Assembly (NCBI GenBank): GCA_021397835.1
Contig: JAJFZO010000049.1
Span: forward strand, 6,825,001-6,889,000
Source: Moringa oleifera
Taxonomy: Eukaryota; Streptophyta; Magnoliopsida; Brassicales; Moringaceae
DNA: 64,000 nucleotides
Direction of reading: 5' to 3'
In this document: piece by piece, positions 50,660 to 59,803 of the stretch
How positions within the stretch are numbered: the first letter of the stretch is position 1
Layout of the letters: each line of letters opens with the position of its first letter
Position numbers and translations under genes: made by a program
Notes under the pieces: model-generated
Databases searched by the model: none
Told to the model about the DNA's origin: nothing
Seen by the model: only the letters and a program-made list of their open reading frames with translations

Positions 50660-51845
50660 CTTTGATGATAACAAACTCGATTATGCATGATCTAATAAAA
50701 TTGCTAAGTTTGTAGCATAATGAAACTCAAGGATATCAAACATGAACTCAAGAAGCAAGTATAAGTATCCAAGCGAAGAAATGACAAGTTAGATCCTAGA
50801 TAAGATTAGGCTTTAATGTATAAAATGTTGCTTTACTCATTTAGATAAGAAATCATGGACACACCACATGCATTCTCTCATTTAAAGCTTCGAGCTTAAA
50901 ACAAATGGTTTTGATGGGATTTTTTCAAAAGATTTTCAATAAAGCTTTCAAATTAATTTCAACTTAGCAAAACATATTTAGGAAAATAATTAGAATTGAA
51001 GTGGAAAGAAAAAAATAGCATGAAGACATAAGTAAGGGAGAGGAGTGGCACTACCAATATCAACTGGTACTACCATTGATTGGTGCCCCAAGAGAGGACC
51101 GACATGGCCACTATATTTACTGTCTCTTTGAGGCATATATGTTCAATACTATCAATCATTATCGGTACTACCAGTGGTCGATACTACCAAAAATCACAAG
51201 TAGCACTGCCGCTTGACCCTCTATTTTTTTAGGCACAAGGGCCAATACTATCAGGCATTATGGATACTACTGATGGCTAGCACTGCCAGTAGACTATTAG
51301 CACCATTATGTGATTTACTGGACCTTTGAGGCATAAGAGTTTGATACTACTGCTTTTTTATCGGTATTATTGGTTAATTCTGAGTACAACCAGTCAAGCG
51401 ATGCTATCGATTCAAGATTTTAGAATTCATATTTTTGAATGTAACAATAAATACCTTTTCGAAATTTCAAACACAACTCATTGCGTTTTTTTAGTCATCT
51501 CTCTTGCTCTCCAAGCTCTAAAATCCTTAAGTCACTCATCATTGAGCAAAGTAGTTCATTGTGATTTTCATTATACTTGATCTACTCTTATGACAGTTCA
51601 TTATGGGATAAAAGTTTCACATCACTTATTAGTTGATCTAACATAAATCTATTAAATTTTATCTTCATCTATGGGCTAAATGTTTCACATCACTATTCTT
51701 ATCCGTCAAAAACTTCTAGGCTCACTTTGCCCATAAGTTTTTGCCCTGCTATCAATGTCCATTAATTTCGGCTTACTTCGGCCTCTTCATAAGGGCGGTT
51801 CTTACTCTGGATCAATTTGGGCACATGAAATTATAAACATAAATA
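50660..51845. mobile_element. Probable LTR-retrotransposon remnant hosting the young copia insertion
   Basis: The stretch starts TTTGATGATAACAAACTCG, typical of SIRE/Maximus-type copia LTR starts as I remember them. It contains recurring ACTACCAGT/GGTACTACC-type blocks between 51040 and 51380. The young element at 51846 inserted at its right side; flanking sequence resumes at 56856. No coding region or second LTR was found. Confidence 0.35.
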
Positions 51846-52336
51846 TGTTGGGAATTTGACAACCAGATCCTATGTGATGGATCAAATATCAAATCCCTAT
51901 AACCTGAAAGTAACAATAATAAACGCAAGAAAAGTAAACAACCACAGGAACACAAGATTTATAGTGGTTCACCCTCAATTGAGAGTTACATCCACTTTGC
52001 AGCCACTGCAGGAAACCCTTTCACTATGAAAATAGATTACAAGAGAGATAACTGTTTCCCTAGCCCTCACTCTACTAGAATAAAGCCCTAGGACTCTTAC
52101 TCACTCTCTATTGTGATGTTTACATGGGTAGAAGTCCCCCCTTTATATAGTAGAGCCGAAGGCCCAAAAGATAGATGTGTGAGAATCTCAAGATATCTTT
52201 TTTGATAAGTATATACTCTTTTGGATGAGTATATTCCCTTTCAGATAAGCATATATATCTTTTCAGATAAGTATATGCCCTCTCAGATAAATATATACCC
52301 TTTTGTGGATAAGATTGTCTCCACACATACTCAACA
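51846..52336 (-). repeat. 3' LTR of the young copia element
   Basis: 491 bp, starts TGTTGGGAATT and ends ACTCAACA on the plus strand. Includes a six-fold array of GATAAG-type boxes at 52204-52313. Confidence 0.95.
52204..52313. promoter_or_regulatory. Six-fold GATAAG box array in the LTR
   Basis: GATAAG, GATGAG, GATAAG, GATAAG, GATAAA, GATAAG start at 52204, 52224, 52244, 52266, 52286 and 52308, spaced 20-22 bp, each followed by a TATAT-type segment except the last. The same array is at 56723-56832 in the other LTR. GATAAG is the I-box/GATA-factor core; a promoter/enhancer role is inference. Confidence 0.6.
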
Positions 52337-52350
52337 ATCTCCCACTTGGA
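52337..52350 (-). other. Polypurine tract of the young copia element
   Basis: On the minus strand AAGTGGGAGAT directly abuts the 3' LTR. Confidence 0.75.
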
Positions 52351-52405
52351 GATTAATTCATTATCTCAATTGTTTCTTCCACCTACAATGGCCATGACTT
52401 CCCAA

Positions 52406-53869
52406 TCAGCAGCTGAGAAGCCCCACTGAAGTTGTACACAACTTCAGTTTCTCGATTGTAACAACCTTGGTTAGCATATCAGCTGGATTCTGACTTTCTT
52501 GTATCTTTTCGAGTGACAAGACACCATCTTCCAAAGCTAATCTTATGAAGTGATATCTGTCTTGTATATGCTTCGTTCTAGCATGATACATAGGGTTCTT
52601 TGCCAAGTGAATGGCACTCTGGCTGTCACAATGCAACATACCTTTTTCAAACCTGTGCCCCAGTTTATTTAAGAAAGATAACAACCATATCATCTCCTTG
52701 CTTGCTTCTGTAAGAGCAACATATTCAGTCTCTGTGGTTGAAAGTGCAACTATCTTTTGTAGTTTAGACATCCAACTGATTGCAGTACCACCCAATGTAT
52801 AAACATACCCTGTAGTACTTTTTCTGCTGTCGATGTCACCAGCCATATCAGCATCAACATAACCATGCAAGCCCATATCTGTTTTTCTGAAGTATAAAGC
52901 GAAGTCTGCAGTGCTCTTCAAATACCTGAAGATCCACTTAACTGCTTCCCAGTATTGCTTTCCTGGATTGCTCATATACCTACTAACAACTCCCACTGCA
53001 TGTGCTATGTCTGGTCTTGTACATACTGTGGCATACATTAGACTCCCAATAGCAAAAGCATAAGGCACCTTGCCCATATATGCAATTTCATCATCAGTTG
53101 ACGGAGACTGACTCTTGGATAGCCTGAAATGACTAGCCAAAGGTGTACTCACTGGTTTGGCACCATCCATTCTGAATTTAGAAAGCACCTTGTTGATGTA
53201 TTTCTCCTGAGATAGCTTGAGAATTCCTTTTTCCCTGGTGATTCTCATCCCAAGGATTTGTTTGGTGGAACCCAAATCCTTCATAGCAAACTTCTTTGAA
53301 AGCTTACTCTTTAATTTCTCTATCTCATGCAAATTAGCTCCAGCAATTAACATATCATCAACATACAACAGCAATATAATATAAGAGTTATCATACCTCT
53401 TAACATAACAACAATAGTTCGCCTGGCACCTTAAGAAACCATTGTCACCCATGAAGTTGTCAAACTTCTTGTACCACTGTCTTGGAGCTTGTTTTAACCC
53501 ATACAAACTTTTCATAAGTTTGTATACCATTTTCTTCTTACCTTTGACTTCAAATTCTTGTGGCTGTTTCATGTAAATTTCTTCCTCCAAGTCACCATGA
53601 AGAAAAGCTGTTTTTACATCCATTTGCTGCAGATGCAAATCTTCCTGAGCTACTAACCTAAGCACTATTCTGATTGTAGTCAACTTAACCACTGGGGAGA
53701 AAATCTTTGTGTAGTCAATACCTTCCTTTTGTTGAAAGCCTTTAACTACTAACCTTGCTTTATACCGCTTGTTGCCATCATGTTCTTCTTTTATCTGGTA
53801 AACCCATTTGTTCTGCAAGGCCTTTTTTCCTTGTGGTAGTTCTGTCAACTCCCATGTTTGATTACTCAT
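52406..53869 (-). pseudogene. Copia reverse transcriptase and RNase H
   Basis: 487-codon open frame, intact in itself. RT begins in NKWVYQIKEEHDG and includes MDVKTAFLHGDL, SLYGLKQAPRQW and the catalytic YVDDML. RNase H shows DADMAGDIDSRKSTTGY, ALSTTETEYVAL, HCDSQSAIHLAKN and KHIQDRYHFIR. Its start is separated from the upstream integrase frame by a one-base frameshift at about 53866-53869, so it is not expressed as part of a normal polyprotein. Confidence 0.9.
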
Positions 53870-54753
53870 AGAGAATTCATCTCATCTTTCATGGCTAACT
53901 CCCACTTGATTGATTCATCACCTTGCAAAGTTTCATCAAAACTCTCTGGTTCACCCCTATCAGTCAACAAGATGTAGTTCAGAGATGGTGAAAATCTCTG
54001 TGGTGGTCTCACAGTCCTGGAAGATCTTCTCACTTTTGTCACAGGAGTGGTTGGATTTACCTCTGGAGCCATACTTTCCTGATTTTGCTCAGCAATGTCA
54101 TCTTCAACTTCCTCAGTATTCTGTTGCAACTGATTCACTGGAATGTCTCTCAAGTGGATCACTTCAGGCCTTTTTACCTCAGAATCTGTTACTTCTGAAC
54201 TCTTGCCCAAAATATCATTGTACAGAACTTGCTCATTGAAGATTACATCCATGCTCCTAATGATCTTCCTGTTTTGGCTATCCCAGAAACGATAACCAAA
54301 CTCATTGTCACCATATCCAATGAAAAAACATTTTTTTGATTTAGGATCAAGTTTACCTCTAGTAGCAGCATCAATATGGATATATGACAGGCAACCAAAT
54401 ATTCTTAGAAAAGACAGGTTTACCTTTTTGCCACTCCAAACCTCCTCGGGTATTCTGCAATCCAAAGGAACTGAGGGACCCCTATTGATTAAATAGGCTG
54501 CAGTGTTAACTGCATCTGCCCAAAATACCTTGGGCAACCTTGCATGCATTCTCATGCTCCTTGCACGCTCATTCAGTGTTCTGTTCATCCTTTCTGCAAC
54601 ACCATTCTGCTGAGGTGTACCTGGAGTAGTCTTCTCCATCTTGATCCCATTGTCAGCACAAAACTGTTTGAAATCCCCATCAATGTATTCTCCACCATTA
54701 TCAGATCTCAAACACTTAATTTTAAGATTAGTTTCGTTCTCAACCATGGCTTT
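53866..54753 (-). pseudogene. Copia integrase, second half, and linker
   Basis: Carries the second half of the integrase core: LRSDNGGEY (Asp) and PQQNGVAERMNRT (Glu), followed by FWADAVNTAAYLINR, FGCLSY and FFIGYGDNEFGYRFW. A Ser/Pro/Glu-rich linker leads to RRSSRTVRPPQRF. It ends at a TGA created by the frameshift at 53866. Confidence 0.9.
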
Positions 54754-55647
54754 TCATTTCCTGAAAGCATCAAATACATCAGATTTATTCTTTAGAAAAT
54801 AAATCCATACCTTTCTGGTTGAGTCATCAATGAAAGTCACATAGTAGCTAGATCCTCCAAGAGACGTCACAGTCGAAGGCCCCCATACATCTATATGAAC
54901 TAACTCTAGTTTTTGCTGCTTCAACTGCTTTCCTGCTTTGGAGAAGCTGACCCTTTTCTGTTTGCCAAGGATGCAGCTTTCACACAACTTGTGCTCTACA
55001 GATTTTAAATCCGGCAAATTACCATTTGCCACCATGACCTTCATTCCCTTTTTACTCATATGCCTAAGTCTGCAATGCCATAAGTTAGAGTTCATACCAG
55101 TGTCAACAGCAGCCACTGTATCCTTGCAACTTGAAGTCATATAGAGAGTTCCAGTTTTGCTTCCTTGAGCAACAACCATGGCACCTTTGATAACTTTCCA
55201 AGCATTATCATTGAAAGTCACCCTATGCCCTTCACTATCAAGCTGTCCAACAGAAATTAGATTTCTCATCAACTTTGGCACATGTCTCACCATTTGAATC
55301 TTCCAGATATTCCCATTTGGCATCTTCAATTTAACATCACCCATACCAACAATATTCAAAGGTTCTCCATCAGTAAGATAAACCTTCCCAAAATTTCCAG
55401 CAACATAATTTTCTACTATTTTGCCATATGCAGTGGTATGAAAAGACTCCCCAGAATCTAAAACCCAAGACTCAAGAGGATTATCAATAGTCAAGAGTAA
55501 AGCATCATCTACCTCATCTGTTACAGCATTTGCAGTGTCATCTTTATGCTCACCCTTTTTCTTCAGTAAGCGACAGTCTTTCTTCATGTGGCCCTTTTTC
55601 TTACAGTTCCAGCATTCCAGATTTCTTCCAGATCTAGATTTGCTTCT
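54754..55647 (-). pseudogene. Copia nucleocapsid knuckle, protease and integrase first half
   Basis: Opens after the stop at 55648. It shows a CCHC knuckle (CWNCKKKGHMKKDC) near 55573-55614 and a protease active site in the form WVLDSGESFHTT. The integrase zinc site (LWHCRLRHM ... CESCILGK) and the first two core Asp residues (HIDVWGP, IDDSTRK) follow. It ends at an in-frame TGA at 54754 where relatives have Trp. Confidence 0.9.
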
Positions 55648-56325
55648 TCAATTTCTTGACTTAGATTTGCCCTTATTGCGATCAGAGTTTCTGTCACTTT
55701 CTCTTCCCCTGTTTTCAACATTTATGGCAAAATTTGCAACTGATGTTTCACCTGAATCGATCCTCCGAATCTCTTCTGCAAGAACTCGATCACGAACATC
55801 ATTGAAGTTCAATTTTGAACTCCCAACAGAATTGCTCATCGCTGCTCTCATGGGCTCCCAACTATTTGGCAACGATGCCAATAGTATCAAGGCACGTACC
55901 TCATCATCAAAGTCAATCTCAACAGAAGATAACTGATTAACTATTGTATTAAACTCATTAAGATGAGTTGCCACAGAATTACCTTCACCCATTTTCAAGT
56001 GGAATAGCTTCTTCATGAGAAAAACCTTGTTGTTTGCTGAAGGTTTTTCATATATGTCAGATAGCACCTTCATCAGACTTGCAATTGTTTTCTCCTTCGC
56101 CACGTTGTGAGCAACGTTCTTTGACAGTGTCAGCCGAATAACTCCAAGCACCTGTCGATCAAGGAGATCCCAATCGCTTTCTGAAATCTTTTCAGACTTT
56201 TGACTCAAAAGTGGTTCATGCAGCTTTTTCCCATACAGATAATCCTCGATTTGCATTCTCCAGAAGGCATAATCTGTACCATCGAACTTGATGATCCCAT
56301 GTGATGAGTTTTCTTTGCTACCCAT
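55648..56325 (-). pseudogene. Copia gag (UBN2-type)
   Basis: 225 codons from the ATG at 56325 (MGSKENSSHGIIKFDGTDYA) to a TGA at 55648. Typical gag landmarks are FWRMQIEDYLYGKKL, VLSDIYEKPSANNKVFLMKK, HLNEFNTIVNQL and LLASLPNSWEPMRAAM. The open frame reaches further upstream into the LTR, but the ATG after the primer binding site is the natural start. The TGA falls in a Ser/Arg/Lys-rich stretch just before the CCHC knuckle, in the same frame, and looks like a CGA-to-TGA change. Confidence 0.9.
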
Positions 56326-56348
56326 TGCTTTCAATCTCAAAACTCGAA

Positions 56349-56360
56349 GCTCTGATACCA
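56349..56360 (-). other. Primer binding site of the young copia element
   Basis: TGGTATCAGAGC on the minus strand, two bases inside the 5' LTR, matching initiator tRNA-Met. Confidence 0.9.
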
Positions 56361-56362
56361 GT

Positions 56363-56855
56363 TGTTGGGAATTTGACAACCAGATCCTATGTGATGGATC
56401 AAATATCAAATCCCTATAACCTGAAAGTAACAATAATAAAAGCAAGAAAAGTAAACAACCACAGGAACACAAGATTTATAGTGGTTCACCCTCAATTGAG
56501 AGTTACATCCACTTTGCAGCCACTGCAGGAAACCCTTTCACTATGAAAATAGATTACAAGAGAGATAACTGTTTCCCTAGCCCTCACTCTACTAGAATAG
56601 AACCCTAGGACTCTTACTCACTCTCTCTATTGTGATGTTTACATGGGTAGAAGTCCCCCTTTTATATAGTAGAGCCCAAGGCCCAAAAGATAGATGTGTG
56701 AGAATCTCAAGATATCCTTTTTGATAAGTATATACTCTTTTGGATGAGTATATTCCCTTTCAGATAAGCATATAAATCCTTTCAGATAAGTATATGCCCT
56801 CTCAGATAAATATATACCCTTTTGTGGATAAGATTCTCTCCACACATACTCAACA
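56363..56855 (-). repeat. 5' LTR of the young copia element
   Basis: 493 bp, about 98 percent identical to 51846-52336; carries the same six GATAAG-type boxes at 56723-56832. Confidence 0.95.
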
Positions 56856-56860
56856 AAATA

Positions 56861-58900
56861 CCTAAAGGTCGTGACACAATTAAAACATCAATGAAAGCTA
56901 TAATGGTAACTTCAAGTACAAACATCTATCACGAAGAACCAACATGTAAGCTTTAAATTTTGAAGTTAACCATGTTTTCTAAGCGTTGTGGATAAACAAT
57001 GGCTATGAAGAAGTTGTGGTTCACTCATTCTATAAAGAGTGGCAAAGAGCTACCTGTGGAGGCATGAAAAAGTTAAAATAAAGATACATATATGCAACTT
57101 ATCAGCTAGGTTGGAAGAGAATAAGAAAATTCTACCTCATTTGAAGGATCCTGATTCGTAAGCATGCCCTCCAAACATTAAGAGTTGGAGGCTTATGATG
57201 TGAGCAATATTTTGTTGGATCTAACGTTCAAAGAAAAGATTACAACTAAACAAAGCCTAACACAAGGTGAAAAACCCAGTTCTCAAATACAAAGAAAACC
57301 CTCGCTCACATCACTTTGCAAAAAAAGCAATAAGCCACCAGATGATTCACTTTCTTCTTGATAGAGGCAAATTGCTTCTTTCTCTACTAAAACCGCCTGT
57401 AACAAGAATGACTATGGCAGTCCTACAATCACATAGCAACTCTCACTTCCTCATGAATTCTAGAAATTTTCTAGCTCCGAATGATGATTGTGCACTTATA
57501 AATGATTATTTATATTCTTTTTTCAACTCAAAATATTATTCTATCAAAGTTCCACTCTAATTTAAGTATTAAAGTGATCTCGGAAGGCACCTTGTACTCA
57601 CCTTTTCTCTATATCTTGCAAATTTGATCTAAAATCTCACTTATTTATCATCAATTTTCCTACAAGAGCACAACCTAGATACTTTCTCTCTCTAGATCAT
57701 TTGTTAATAAGATGTCTATTAATTGATTCAACATAAAATTTATTAGATCAGTTCACATATAGCTTGTTTAAAACTTATTATATCAATCTATTTAAGATAT
57801 AATAAAATAACTCATTAATGTGATTTATATATAACTTAATGGGTTAAGTCAGTCGTAAAGTCACCATCCACATATTTTTTCAATTAAAGAACTTAGTTTA
57901 ACTTGTTAATTTAAAAAATCCAATAAACTTTTCATGGTCCAATTAGTTAGGATCTTATTTTTGCAAGCCACCTTAGCTGCATCCTACTCTTCGTTGACCT
58001 TGAGATTAATTCCACTAACCAAACTTCACAATTTTAATTTTTTTTTAACTTATGATATGATGGACCAAAATTCACTTTTGGAAAAATATTTTTGACAATT
58101 TTGTTATTGTAAAAGATCTCATATGATTGCAAATTTGCTAATAATGATTTGAAAAAACATCATGCACACAAGATAGGGATGAGCCAAATAATAATTGATG
58201 TTTCTTTGGACGGACTTAGTAGTCCCACATCTTGATATTGGCATGTAACAAACGTGTAGTACTGGAAATTAAATTACTTACGTGGTATCGTGGCGTAGAG
58301 ACTTGAGCGTCACCTTCAAATGGTTAATGTTTCACGCGGAATGACTTATAATATAAAGTCTTTCACAAGTCAATTTGTTGGCCCAGACCTAACCAGGGAA
58401 GTAATTATATGAATAAATAATTAATATTGGTCTACCAAGTATGTAGCAATTGACAGTGAAATTGCTGCTTATTGAATTTGCAGTACATAGTTTTGTTGAT
58501 TCAAAGAAATCTCTTTATTAGTTGATTTGCTGAACGTTTTCCACAGCTGTTTTCCTTGAAACCCTACTTTCTCGTACAAAAGAGAGAGAACACAGTTTTG
58601 AAATTGATAAGAGAATATGAAAGAGAAAGATTCTCCCAACGAAGAATAAGACAATATCACTGGGGATGCTGATTTTATTTTTCAATACCTGGATTGTAAA
58701 CTTCTGTCTATTGCAATTATTCAAAAAGCTTACAAATTTTCCTTCCAAACAAACAGATATATAGTATTAGCCTATTTTTGGTGCAAACTCCATCTCCTAA
58801 TTAAGCGAGGACCTTATCATCATATTGTTTAATCTACATCTTTAATCTCTTTGATCTTTAAGCCCAGTAGCTTCTCCCAGAATCTTTCTTAGAAGTCTAT
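56861..58900. other. Intergenic DNA between the copia element and member E
   Basis: 57150-57570 has mixed composition and resembles degraded repetitive DNA, without a recognised protein. GTCCCACATCT at 58222-58232 is close to the plant snRNA upstream element, but no snRNA follows. No gene supported. Confidence 0.5.
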
Positions 58901-58920
58901 GCCCACTTACAAGGTTCTGA

Positions 58921-59009
58921 GGTCAATGCTCATTATGGCCATGGATGCCTAGAGTTTCAACAAAAACAGCATGCTTGTTTGACCCGTCTCTCTTATGCGA
59001 GTATAAAAG
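58921..59009 (+). promoter_or_regulatory. W-boxes and TATA box of member E
   Basis: TTGACC cores lie at 58921-58926 (minus strand) and 58979-58984 (plus strand). TATAAAAG at 59002-59009 is about 50 bp before the ATG, the same arrangement as in member D. Confidence 0.5.
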
Positions 59010-59059
59010 AGATGGCAAGTTCTGTATTACCCAGAAGAAATTAAGGATATTTGTGAAAA

Positions 59060-59803
59060 ATGGCGAGAGAATTTGCTGTGATGGCAGGTGGTGGACACGT
59101 AAGGGAAGGAGGTCTTATGCATCAGGGCTTCGGGAGCTTACTTTTCTTTGTAGGAATGGTTGTTATGTCGCTCTCTGTTATGTCTATGGTAGTATTGCTT
59201 TGCTGCGATGACTCTGACAAGCCTCGCAAGAAGAGAGATGACCGCCGCTCTGGTGGTCGTGGGAGGGGCGGAGGTGATGCCGGAGGCAACGATGAACGTG
59301 GTGGAGAAGGCGATGATGGCGAGGAACCCAGTGGTGACGCGGATGGCGATAATGGTGACCAAGGAGGCGGTGGTGACCACCATAAAAGCGGTGATCACTG
59401 TGGAGGCAACGACCATCATGGGGGTGGTGAAGGCCATGTCGGCAGCGCTCATCATCGTGTGGACATTGGTCTCCAAAGCGACAGCGGTCATCATGTGGAC
59501 ACTGCTCACCACGGTGGCGGCGGTCATCAATTGGACACTGCTCATCATGGCAGCGGAGGTCAGCATGTGGACACTCAGCACCGTAGCAGCGGCGCTCACG
59601 TGAACACAGCAGATCACCATAGCAGCGCCGGTCATCACGTGACTCATCAGAGCAGCTCCGACCATCACGCGAGCACCGGCCACCAAAACACTGGCGACCA
59701 TCATGTAAGCACTAGTCACCATAGCAGCAGCGATCATCACTTTAGCCATGGCGGCGGTGGCCATTTTGATGGTGGTCACCATGGCGGCTTCGGTGGATGG
59801 TAA
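59060..59803 (+). CDS. Single-pass membrane protein with long Gly/Asp/His-rich tail (cluster member E)
   Basis: 247 residues. The N-terminus MAREFAVMAGGGHVREGG and membrane segment (residues 25-49, SLLFFVGMVVMSLSVMSMVV then LLCC) align well with member D and less closely with A and B. A DDSDKPRKKRDDRR stretch follows; its basic residues predict a cytosolic tail. Residues 64-104 are Gly/Asp/Glu-rich. Residues 105-247 hold about 36 His (roughly a quarter), mostly as HH pairs in loose 10-12-residue repeats such as GHHVDTAHHGGG and DHHVSTSHHSSS. Only one Cys lies in the tail. Locally GC-rich coding DNA stands out from the AT-rich surroundings. Length and composition are unlike the other members, yet the first 50 residues are clearly shared. 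His-rich tails can bind Zn, Ni or Cu; that role here is inference. No named family recognised. Confidence 0.75.
   Translation: MAREFAVMAGGGHVREGGLMHQGFGSLLFFVGMVVMSLSVMSMVVLLCCDDSDKPRKKRDDRRSGGRGRGGGDAGGNDERGGEGDDGEEPSGDADGDNGDQGGGGDHHKSGDHCGGNDHHGGGEGHVGSAHHRVDIGLQSDSGHHVDTAHHGGGGHQLDTAHHGSGGQHVDTQHRSSGAHVNTADHHSSAGHHVTHQSSSDHHASTGHQNTGDHHVSTSHHSSSDHHFSHGGGGHFDGGHHGGFGGW

Larger units (their letters stand above)
51841..56860 (-). mobile_element. Young Ty1/copia retrotransposon with target-site duplication
   Basis: Full-length element on the minus strand: LTRs at 51846-52336 and 56363-56855 (TGTTG...CAACA ends), flanked on both sides by AAATA (51841-51845 and 56856-56860). Primer binding site, polypurine tract and gag, protease, integrase, RT and RNase H are all present in copia order. 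The LTRs differ by nine substitutions and one 2-bp indel over about 491 bp (about 1.8 percent), so insertion was recent. Two in-frame stops (55648, 54754) and a frameshift at about 53867 break the polyprotein. It sits between cluster members D and E. Confidence 0.95.

Noticed and set aside
52120..52326. 68-codon frames inside both copia LTRs (52120-52326 and 56639-56845)
   Set aside because: Repetitive translation of the GATAAG array; not a gene although present in both LTRs.
53910..55936. Several plus-strand frames across the young copia element
   Set aside because: Shadows of the minus-strand polyprotein.
59138..59782. Long open frame antisense to member E, and a second plus-strand frame at 59208-59603
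   Set aside because: Both are shadows of the GC-rich, repetitive sense frame; Met/Ala/Val-rich translation of CAT and GTC repeats with no start or promoter context.
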